Source of the DNA: Psychrilyobacter sp.
GTDB taxonomy: Bacteria > Fusobacteriota > Fusobacteriia > Fusobacteriales > Fusobacteriaceae
DNA: 8,996 nt
Reading direction: 5' to 3'
NCBI GenBank assembly: GCA_030621995.1
Contig: JAUXGP010000054.1
Span: 1-8,996 of the forward strand
The notes beneath the pieces are model-generated. The model was not told the DNA's origin. It made no database searches and saw only the letters and a program-made list of their open reading frames with translations. Position 1 is the first letter of the stretch; every line of letters starts with the position of its first letter. The position numbers were made by a program, and so were the translations under genes. This document shows positions 1-5,834 of the stretch, piece by piece.

Positions 1-1
1 A

Positions 2-73
2 CTAGGTTACAAAACTCCAGAAGAAGTTTTAAAAGAGGCTACTGGTTTGGAGATACTTTTACCAGCAGCCTAG
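2..73 (+). CDS. C-terminal end of a DDE transposase, probably IS30-like (partial)
   Basis: Reading from base 2, an open frame runs off the left edge and ends at the TAG at 71-73. Its first residues read LGYKTPEEVL. This closely resembles the motif (R-P-R-K-x-LGYKTPxEVF) found near the C-terminus of rve-fold transposases of the IS30 family, and less specifically of IS3-family enzymes. Only about 23 residues are present and no catalytic residue is visible, so neither family nor integrity can be settled. The two other plus-strand frames give no recognisable protein. The family assignment is from memory of the motif. Confidence 0.55.
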   Translation, partial: LGYKTPEEVLKEATGLEILLPAA

Positions 74-89
74 ATATTAATATGTAATT

Positions 90-118
90 TTTTCTGATTT
101 AAATTGACAATTCAGGGA
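90..118. mobile_element. Possible right terminal end of the insertion sequence
   Basis: About 20-45 bases after the transposase-like stop codon lies an AT-rich stretch ending in ACAATTCAGGG (about 107-117). It resembles the subterminal sequence I associate with IS30-type elements, and the distance from the stop codon fits a typical right end. The left inverted repeat and the target duplication lie outside the window, so the exact boundary is inferred. Confidence 0.35.
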
Positions 119-133
119 TTAAAAATAAATAAT
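104..133 (+). promoter_or_regulatory. Possible outward promoter at the IS end
   Basis: A perfect -35 box TTGACA (104-109) lies 18 nt from AATAAT (128-133), which matches 5 of 6 positions of the -10 consensus. The -35 box lies inside the putative IS end and the -10 box in flanking DNA, the arrangement of a hybrid promoter formed by insertion. It would transcribe rightward into the transporter operon. Random matches are common in AT-rich DNA, so this is tentative. Confidence 0.35.
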
Positions 134-144
134 GTCCAGAACTA

Positions 145-173
145 TTGACAATCTGTTCATATTAAAGTAAACT
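145..173 (+). promoter_or_regulatory. Likely promoter of the ABC importer operon
   Basis: A perfect TTGACA (145-150) is followed after the optimal 17 nt by TAAACT (168-173), which matches 4 of 6 positions of the -10 consensus. Transcription would start near 180 and give a leader of about 85 nt before the ATG at 266. The perfect -35 box, spacing and position make this the best candidate for the native promoter. No clear operator overlaps it; the only small inverted repeat nearby is ACTA-A-TAGT at 178-186. Confidence 0.55.
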
Positions 174-210
174 CAGTACTAATAGTCTAAAAGGTGCCTT
201 TGTAACGGAG

Positions 211-237
211 TATAGTGCCAGCTAAATGGTATTTATA
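211..237 (+). promoter_or_regulatory. Leader hairpin upstream of the binding-protein gene
   Basis: Bases 214-220 can pair with 227-233 (seven pairs, two of them G-U) around a six-base loop (221-226). With a bulged T at 234, three more A-T pairs form between 211-213 and 235-237. The structure lies just upstream of the ribosome binding site at 252-257 and has no T-run, so it is not a terminator. It may stabilise the mRNA or be part of a small regulatory leader. It matches no riboswitch class I can recall. Confidence 0.3.
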
Positions 238-265
238 TATAATTTTATTTTAAGGAGATGAAAGA

Positions 266-1441
266 ATGAAAAAATTATTTTTATTAATTGCAATGTTTAT
301 AATGTCAGCGTTTGCGTTTTCGGCAGACTACCATATTGGTGTAGTATCCGGGACAGTATCTCAATCGGAAGATGGTCTTAGAGGAGCGGAGGAGTTAATC
401 AACAAATTTGGAGCAGCTGAAAAAGGCGGAAAGGTAATCCATTTAACTTACCCGGATAACTTTATGCAGGAGATGGAAACTACAATCTCTCAAATCGTAA
501 GTTTAGCAGATGATCCCAAGATGAAAGCCATAGTGATAACTGAGGCTATTCCTGGTACAGTGGAAGCCTTTAGAAGGGTAAGGGAAAAAAATCCTGATAT
601 TCTATTAGTTGCAAACAGTCCCCATGAAGATCCTGAGATGATTGCAGACGTGGCAGACTTAGTATTAAACCCTGATAATGTAGCCAGGGGTTATTTGATT
701 GTAAAAGCAGCTCAAGAGATGGGAGCAAAGAAATTTATGCATATATCATTTCCTAGACATATGAGTTATGAACTTTTATCCAGAAGAAGAGATATTATGA
801 AAGTAGCAGCGGCAGACTTAGGTATGGAATTTATCACTATGACTGCCCCGGATCCTGTAAGTGACGTAGGTGTAGCAGGAGCCCAGCAATTTATCTTGGA
901 AAAAGTACCTTCATGGTTGAAAAAATATGGTAAGGATACTGCCTTCTTTGCAACAAATGATGCACAGACTGAGCCTTTATTGAAGAGGATAGCTGAACAG
1001 GGTGGATACTTCGTAGAAGCGGATCTGCCTTCTCCAACAATGGGATACCCTGGAGCTTTAGGGGTTAAATTTGATAAGAGTGAAAAAGGGAATTGGCCTA
1101 AAATATTAAAGAAAGTGGAAAAGTCAGTTGTTAAAGCCGGTGGATCTGGAAGAATGGGAACTTGGGCGTACTCATATAACTTTGCAGCAGCAGTGGCTTT
1201 AGGAAGCCATGTAATAGATGTGATAGATGGAAAATCAGAGATAGATGACTTTGATAAAGTTATGGCATCTTTAGGAAAGCAAAGTCCCGGAGCAGGTTGG
1301 AATGGAAGTGAATATGTAGATGTTGAAGGTATAGAAAGAGATAACTTTTTCTTAGTATATCAAGATACATATGTATTTGGAAAAGGGTACCTGCATATGA
1401 CAGATCTTGAAGTTCCTGAAAAATATTTTGAAATCAACTAA
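266..1441 (+). CDS. DUF3798-type periplasmic substrate-binding protein of an ABC importer
   Basis: This 391-residue protein is the likely solute receptor of the importer encoded by the following genes. Residues 1-20 form a signal peptide: two lysines, a hydrophobic core (4-16), and an AFSA/D cleavage site after residue 20. There is no cysteine, so it is not a lipoprotein and should be free in the periplasm of a diderm cell. The mature part has the alternating beta-alpha pattern of a type I periplasmic binding fold: strand starts near IGVVSG (24-29), AIVIT (88-92), ILLVANS (112-118) and AFFATND (226-232), the last resembling the hinge strand of sugar or Bmp-type receptors. Overall sequence character matches the DUF3798 family, known mainly from fusobacteria and clostridia. 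The ATG is preceded by AAGGAG at 252-257, eight bases away. Ligand unknown; family assignment is from recall. Confidence 0.8.
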   Translation: MKKLFLLIAMFIMSAFAFSADYHIGVVSGTVSQSEDGLRGAEELINKFGAAEKGGKVIHLTYPDNFMQEMETTISQIVSLADDPKMKAIVITEAIPGTVEAFRRVREKNPDILLVANSPHEDPEMIADVADLVLNPDNVARGYLIVKAAQEMGAKKFMHISFPRHMSYELLSRRRDIMKVAAADLGMEFITMTAPDPVSDVGVAGAQQFILEKVPSWLKKYGKDTAFFATNDAQTEPLLKRIAEQGGYFVEADLPSPTMGYPGALGVKFDKSEKGNWPKILKKVEKSVVKAGGSGRMGTWAYSYNFAAAVALGSHVIDVIDGKSEIDDFDKVMASLGKQSPGAGWNGSEYVDVEGIERDNFFLVYQDTYVFGKGYLHMTDLEVPEKYFEIN

Positions 1442-1455
1442 TAAACCTAACAAAG

Positions 1456-1488
1456 ATAAGATGGAGGGGCGAAAGCCCCTTTTTTATC
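1456..1488 (+). terminator. Intra-operon hairpin with T-run (partial terminator or attenuator)
   Basis: Six strong pairs, AGGGGC (1465-1470) with GCCCCT (1475-1480), enclose a GAAA tetraloop and are followed directly by six T's (1480-1485). It sits 24 nt after the binding-protein stop codon and about 30 nt before the ATPase start, and no promoter is apparent between them. It most likely lets some transcription through while protecting the 3' end of the upstream mRNA. That would make the binding protein more abundant than the membrane subunits, as in many importer operons. Confidence 0.8.
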
Positions 1489-1505
1489 ATTAAATTAGAA
1501 AAATA

Positions 1506-1520
1506 GGGGGATAACGAGTG
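1506..1520 (+). promoter_or_regulatory. Shine-Dalgarno (GGGGG) selecting a GTG start for the ATPase
   Basis: GGGGG (1506-1510) lies seven bases before a GTG at 1518. The first in-frame ATG codes for residue 48, beyond the Walker A motif, so it cannot be the start. An overlapping GTG at 1522 is out of frame. The GTG at 1518 is therefore the best start. Confidence 0.75.
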
Positions 1521-3110
1521 AGTGAACTACTTTTAAAGATAGAAAATTTATCCAAATCATTTGGGGAAAATTGTGTGCTGAAAGATATAAATATAAGCAT
1601 AAACAAGGGTGAGATAATAGGCTTAGTAGGAGAAAATGGTGCAGGAAAGTCGACTCTAATGAAAACTATATTTGGAATGCCTGTAATTCGTGAAACAGGC
1701 GGATACGGCGGGAGTATAAAATTTGAAGGAAAGGAGATAGATTTTAAGTCTCCATTTGATGCTTTAGAAGCAGGGATAGGGATGGTGCACCAAGAGTTTT
1801 CCCTGATACCTGGATTTGAAGCTACTGAAAATATAGTTCTTAATAGGGAATCGACTAAAAATAGTTTTTTAGAGATCTTATTTGGTAAGAGGATAAAGCA
1901 GTTAGATACCTTGGAGATGGAAGCCAGGGCAGGGATAGCAGTGGGACATCTGGGTGTAAAGATGGATCCAAAAACTATAATAAAAGAGATGCCTGTGGCA
2001 CATAAACAATTTACAGAGATAGCTCGTGAGATAGAGAGGGAAAACACCAAACTATTGGTACTCGATGAACCTACAGCAGTACTTACAGAATCGGAAGCCG
2101 AGATCCTGTTGCAGACAATGAAACGACTGGCCAATGAGGGGATTTCAATAGTGTTTATCACCCATAGATTAAATGAGATAATGGAGATAAGTGACAAGGT
2201 GGTGGTGCTCCGGGATGGAGTCCTGATAAAGGAGATCGAAACAAAGAAAACCAGCTCCCACGAGATAACAGAATGGATGATCGGGAGGAGTTTCAGTGAA
2301 TCAGAAACAGTAAAAAAAGCAGGTGAAAACAAGGAAGTTCTGTTGGAACTGAATGAATTTTGGGTGGATATGCCTGGAGAAACAGTAAAAAAATTAGACC
2401 TGAAAGTATATAAAGGCGAGATTTTGGGAATAGGCGGAATGGCAGGGCAGGGAAAATTAGGGATAGCCAATGGAGTTATGGGACTATATACGACCGGGGG
2501 AAAAATAACTTTTAAAGGGGAAAAATTAGAGTTGAATCAGCCTAAATTACCCTTGGAAAAAGGCATCTTCCTGGTGTCAGAAGACAGGAAGGGAGTAGGT
2601 TTGCTCCTGGATGGAACTATTGAAGATAATATAGCTTATTCTGCAATCCAAATTAAGGATGAATTTATCAAAAAATATCTCGGCGGCTTGGTGGAGTGGG
2701 TCGATGAGAAAACGGTGGAAAAAAATGCATTGGAATATATAAAAAAATTAGAGATCAGGTGCCTGAGCTCTAAGCAGACAGCCGGAGAACTCAGTGGCGG
2801 AAACCAGCAAAAGGTATGTCTGGCCAAGGCGTTCACCATGAAACCTGAGTTATTGATGGTTTCAGAGCCGACGAGGGGGATAGATGTAGGAGCAAAAAAA
2901 TTAGTTTTGGAAACCCTGCGTGAATACAATGAAAAATACGGCACTACAATAGTCATAGCTTCTTCAGAACTTGAGGAGTTGAGGGGGATCAGTGACAGGA
3001 TAGCTATAATAACAGAGGGTAAAGTAGCTGGAATACTACCTCCGGAAGCAGACATAATTAAATTTGGAGAATTGATGGTAGGGATAGGAGGAACTGATGG
3101 AAAAAATTAA
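1518..3110 (+). CDS. ABC importer ATPase with two nucleotide-binding domains, RbsA/MglA-like
   Basis: This 530-residue cytoplasmic protein should power the two permeases encoded downstream. Two ABC domains are fused, as in the ribose/galactose and Bmp-type importers. Domain 1 (about 5-255) has an intact Walker A (GENGAGKST, 38-46), Q-loop (Q92), Walker B (LLVLDE, D183/E184) and H-loop (H216), but its signature is degenerate: MPVAHKQ (158-164) where LSxGQ is expected. Domain 2 (about 274-520) has a degenerate P-loop (GGMAGQGKLG, 306-315), a perfect signature LSGGNQQ (425-431), a Walker B with Ser instead of Asp (LLMVSE, S449/E450), and Ser483 at the H-loop position. A dimer would thus have one canonical ATP site and one degenerate site. 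The gene overlaps the next by 14 nt. The family is clear; the transported substrate is not. Confidence 0.9.
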   Translation: MSELLLKIENLSKSFGENCVLKDINISINKGEIIGLVGENGAGKSTLMKTIFGMPVIRETGGYGGSIKFEGKEIDFKSPFDALEAGIGMVHQEFSLIPGFEATENIVLNRESTKNSFLEILFGKRIKQLDTLEMEARAGIAVGHLGVKMDPKTIIKEMPVAHKQFTEIAREIERENTKLLVLDEPTAVLTESEAEILLQTMKRLANEGISIVFITHRLNEIMEISDKVVVLRDGVLIKEIETKKTSSHEITEWMIGRSFSESETVKKAGENKEVLLELNEFWVDMPGETVKKLDLKVYKGEILGIGGMAGQGKLGIANGVMGLYTTGGKITFKGEKLELNQPKLPLEKGIFLVSEDRKGVGLLLDGTIEDNIAYSAIQIKDEFIKKYLGGLVEWVDEKTVEKNALEYIKKLEIRCLSSKQTAGELSGGNQQKVCLAKAFTMKPELLMVSEPTRGIDVGAKKLVLETLREYNEKYGTTIVIASSELEELRGISDRIAIITEGKVAGILPPEADIIKFGELMVGIGGTDGKN

Positions 3111-4134
3111 AAGTTATATTGAAACTATGGGATGGCCAAGGGTAATAATCGCGTTATTCCTTTTGAGTATGTATGTGGCAGCTCCATTTGTAGGTTTAAA
3201 TCTGGGGACGTCTATAAGTGATACACTGATAAGATTTGGAATGAACGCTATCTTGGTATTATCTCTTATGCCTATGATATATTCGGGAACAGGGCTGAAC
3301 TTCGGGCTGCCTTTGGGGGTAGAAGCAGGCTTAATAGGAGCCGTAATCAGTGTAGAGATGGGTCTTACCGGAGTCCTGGGATTTTGGAGTGCTATCATAA
3401 TGGCGATCCCTTTTGCAGTTATATTTGGATGGGGATATTCACAGATATTAAACCGGGTAAAGGGGGGAGAGATGATGATCGCTACCTATGTAGGGTTCTC
3501 CTCAGTGGCAATTATGTGTATCATGTGGCTTGTACTCCCCTTTAAAAGCCAGGATATGATCTGGGCATATGGAGGTTCAGGTCTTCGTACAACTATAAGT
3601 ATAGAAACCTACTGGCAGGGAGCATTGAATAAAATTTTCCCGATGGCAGACAAGATCCCTTTTGGCGAAATAATGTTCTTCGGTTTTTTAGCATTTTTGA
3701 TGTGGGGATTTTTCAAAACCAAGTCAGGTTTGGCAATGAAGGCTGTAGGAGAAAATCCAAAATTTGCTCTGGCAACAGGGGTAAATATAGACAGAGTGAG
3801 GACAAAGTCAGTAATAATGTCTACTATGTTGGCTGCCATAGGAATAATAGTATACCAGCAAAGTTTCGGGTTTATTCAGCTGTACTTAGCGCCATTCTAT
3901 ATGGCATTTCCGGCAATCGCGGCTATCCTTATAGGGGGAGCCTCTGTAAATAAAGCAACTGTAATAAATGTAATGATAGGTACTTTTTTATTCCAAGGGA
4001 TCCTTACAATGACACCTTCGGTAATAAATAACTTGGTCAAAACAGATATGTCAGAAACTTTGAGGATAATAATTTCAAATGGAATGATCCTCTACGCTTT
4101 GACTAGGACAGGGGGTAAAAAGAATGGAAAATAA
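3097..4134 (+). CDS. ABC importer permease 1, BPD_transp_2 (RbsC/Bmp-type) family
   Basis: This 345-residue integral inner-membrane protein is one half of the transport channel. Hydrophobic segments lie near residues 15-35, 48-62, 70-88, 92-115, 128-148, 190-206, 236-256, 264-284, 288-308 and 322-336, giving about eight to ten membrane spans. The cytoplasmic loop with the sequence KAVGENPKFALATGV (215-229) is the EAA-like coupling helix of this family, which docks on the ATPase. GLNFGLPLG (66-74) recurs in similar form in the second permease (GMGLNFGIVLG), indicating that the two are paralogous halves of a heterodimer. The ATG is preceded by a perfect AGGAGG (3086-3091) inside the ATPase gene, and the 14-nt overlap suggests translational coupling. 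Substrate specificity cannot be read from the sequence. Confidence 0.88.
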   Translation: MEKIKSYIETMGWPRVIIALFLLSMYVAAPFVGLNLGTSISDTLIRFGMNAILVLSLMPMIYSGTGLNFGLPLGVEAGLIGAVISVEMGLTGVLGFWSAIIMAIPFAVIFGWGYSQILNRVKGGEMMIATYVGFSSVAIMCIMWLVLPFKSQDMIWAYGGSGLRTTISIETYWQGALNKIFPMADKIPFGEIMFFGFLAFLMWGFFKTKSGLAMKAVGENPKFALATGVNIDRVRTKSVIMSTMLAAIGIIVYQQSFGFIQLYLAPFYMAFPAIAAILIGGASVNKATVINVMIGTFLFQGILTMTPSVINNLVKTDMSETLRIIISNGMILYALTRTGGKKNGK

Positions 4135-5227
4135 AGGTAAAAAATTTCTTATAAATAACATAGTACCAATAGTAATCTTAGTGCTGATCGTCATGGCTAT
4201 CCCGATATCTGGCCTGTCAGGGGGATATTTGGTTCAAGAGATGATCTCCAGATTATCTAGAAACTCGTTTTTAGTACTGTCTCTTATCATACCGGTAGTC
4301 GCTGGGATGGGGCTGAACTTTGGAATAGTTTTAGGAGCTATGGCTGGCCAGCTGGGGCTCATCTTCATTACCGACTGGAGGATAGTGGGGATGGAAGGGA
4401 TTGTATTGGCGGTTTTAATCTCGTTACCAATTGCTGTTTTATTGGGGATATTGGGCGGGTATATATTAAATAAAGCCAAGGGCAGAGAGATGATAACTTC
4501 TATAATCATGGGATTTTTTATAAATGGTGTCTACCAGCTGGTAGTTTTATATGGGATGGGGAATATCATTCCCATGACAAATAAAAAAATAATTTTAAGC
4601 CGTGGATATGGAATTAGAAATGCCATTGACCTAAAGAGTATCCGTCAGGTATTGGATAGATCTATGGTTGTAAAGGTAGGGGAATTCACAATACCCCTCC
4701 TGACTATATTAACAATTGCAGTCCTGTGTTTCTTTATAGTCTGGTTTAGAAAAACTAAGTTAGGTCAGGATATGAGAGCTATTGGCCAGGATATGGAGAT
4801 AGCAAAATCAGCAGGAATAGCGGTGGAAAAAACCAGGATCCTATCTATTGTGATATCCACTGTATTAGCTTCGATTGGGCAGATAATATTTTTACAAAAT
4901 ATAGGAACTATGAATACATATAACAGTCACGAGCAGATAGGGATGTTTTCTATCGCAGCGATCCTAATAGGCGGAGCAACAGCTGCAAAAGCCAGTATAC
5001 CGAATGCCTTAGGTGGAATAATATTATTTCATCTGATGTTTGTGATATCACCGAGGGCAGGAAAGGAACTGGTGGGGTCAGCTCAAATAGGAGAGTTTTT
5101 TAGAGTATTCATCTCCTACGGAATAATAGCCCTGGCTCTGGTACTGCATCAATGGAGAAGGGAACAGGAAAATAAAGCTGAAAGAAAGAAGATGATGGAG
5201 ATGCAGCTTTCCGGAGGTGAAAAATAA
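4124..5227 (+). CDS. ABC importer permease 2, BPD_transp_2 family
   Basis: This 367-residue membrane protein pairs with permease 1. Hydrophobic spans are visible near 12-30, 47-63, 64-82, 90-112, 124-145, 188-207, 236-258, 272-287, 293-309 and 326-342. The coupling-loop motif MRAIGQDMEIAKSAGI (217-232) aligns with that of permease 1, as do GMGLNFGIVLG (61-71) and AAILIGGATAAKA (278-290, compare AAILIGGASVNKA in permease 1). The C-terminus (about 344-367) is a charged cytoplasmic tail rich in Arg, Lys, Glu and Met, longer than that of permease 1. The start overlaps the upstream gene by 11 nt and is preceded by GGGGG at 4111-4115. The stop codon overlaps the next start by one base (TAATG). Confidence 0.88.
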   Translation: MENKGKKFLINNIVPIVILVLIVMAIPISGLSGGYLVQEMISRLSRNSFLVLSLIIPVVAGMGLNFGIVLGAMAGQLGLIFITDWRIVGMEGIVLAVLISLPIAVLLGILGGYILNKAKGREMITSIIMGFFINGVYQLVVLYGMGNIIPMTNKKIILSRGYGIRNAIDLKSIRQVLDRSMVVKVGEFTIPLLTILTIAVLCFFIVWFRKTKLGQDMRAIGQDMEIAKSAGIAVEKTRILSIVISTVLASIGQIIFLQNIGTMNTYNSHEQIGMFSIAAILIGGATAAKASIPNALGGIILFHLMFVISPRAGKELVGSAQIGEFFRVFISYGIIALALVLHQWRREQENKAERKKMMEMQLSGGEK

Positions 5228-5598
5228 TGAAAACAATTGGTGCAAGAGTAGGAGTTCTCCTGGTTATGATCCTTTTGGGAATATTTTTATTTATAACCGG
5301 AAAGGAACATGCAGTATTTATAGAAAATAAAGGAGAAAAATATACTCCTAAAAATGCTTACTATATATTGGATGGTCAAAAAGAAATTAAGATAAAGGAA
5401 AAGAAGAAAAAAAGAGGATATGTAAAGGGAACCGATCATACTATAGTGGTTAGGTTTAAAGGTGTCGATGGAATGGAAAAAAAGGTACTTAAGGAATTTA
5501 AAACAAAAATGGGGCAAAAAATAACAATAAATTTAGCCATGATAGAGGATGAATCCAAGTGGTTGAAGAGTGAAAAGATAGAGAAAGAAAAGAAATAG
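5227..5598 (+). CDS. Small lysine-rich membrane-anchored protein of the importer operon (DUF6672-like)
   Basis: This 123-residue protein has one hydrophobic segment (about 8-24, VGVLLVMILLGIFLFIT) after a short basic N-terminus. It is either a membrane anchor or an uncleaved signal, and no lipobox cysteine is present. The remainder is highly charged: a lysine cluster at 52-63, a predicted beta-rich stretch (44-105) and a Lys/Glu tail (107-123). With the N-in orientation implied by positive residues, this part would lie in the periplasm. The ATG overlaps the permease stop by one base and has a strong GGAGG (5213-5217), so it is a real, coupled operon member. From memory it resembles the uncharacterised family DUF6672, which I associate with the same transporter context. 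An accessory role with the importer is inferred only from position. Confidence 0.7.
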   Translation: MKTIGARVGVLLVMILLGIFLFITGKEHAVFIENKGEKYTPKNAYYILDGQKEIKIKEKKKKRGYVKGTDHTIVVRFKGVDGMEKKVLKEFKTKMGQKITINLAMIEDESKWLKSEKIEKEKK

Positions 5599-5635
5599 AA
5601 AAAAATCCCAGCTGCCTTATAGCTGGGATTTTTTT
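5599..5635 (+). terminator. Rho-independent terminator of the importer operon
   Basis: A perfect stem pairs 5605-5613 with 5621-5629 (core TCCCAGCT/AGCTGGGA) around a seven-base loop (5614-5620). It is flanked by an A-run (5599-5605) and a T-run (5629-5635) that can lengthen the stem. It begins directly after the TAG of the small membrane-protein gene. The A/T symmetry means it could also stop transcription from the other strand. Confidence 0.93.
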
Positions 5636-5761
5636 AAAAAAACTAAATTATTTTTTTCACAACTTTGAGAAAGATAATATTTATTGATAGAAAAAGCATA
5701 GAAAACTCCTACAAAATATTAGATAATTATTTCACTTTTGTATTTAATTGATTTAAAAGCC

Positions 5762-5790
5762 TTGAAATTATTGGGAAAAGGTATTAAAAT
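5762..5790 (+). promoter_or_regulatory. Promoter of nadABC
   Basis: TTGAAA (5762-5767, 5 of 6 consensus) is separated by 17 nt from TAAAAT (5785-5790, 5 of 6 consensus). Transcription would start near 5797, giving a leader of only about 38 nt before the nadA ATG at 5835. Together with the terminator at 5599-5635 this separates the nad genes from the importer operon. I see no convincing inverted repeat of the NiaR type over the promoter, and the leader is too short for a known riboswitch. Confidence 0.7.
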
Positions 5791-5834
5791 TTAAAGTATA
5801 TAGATATTTTTAAACTAAAAAAACGGGGGACGAT

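Noticed and set aside
1490..2470. A 326-codon open frame on the minus strand opposite the ATPase gene
   Set aside because: It is fully antisense to a gene with clear ABC motifs, is rich in Ser, Ile, Phe and Pro in low-complexity fashion, shows no recognisable domain, and arises from the codon bias of the plus-strand gene.
2636..3055. A 139-codon minus-strand frame opposite the second ATPase domain
   Set aside because: It is antisense to conserved ABC sequence and has no motif or ribosome binding site of note.
3702..3953. An 83-codon plus-strand frame inside permease 1
   Set aside because: It is out of frame within a conserved permease that has the expected coupling-loop motif, and the product looks like no known protein.
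5665..5693. TTGAGA with TAGAAA 17 nt downstream as a second nadA promoter
   Set aside because: The -10 box matches only 4 of 6 positions and the distance to nadA is long; the pair at 5762-5790 is much better.
5641..5834. A NiaR or riboswitch control site upstream of nadA
   Set aside because: I looked for a TGTC-type inverted repeat or a conserved leader structure and found none; the predicted leader is only about 38 nt.
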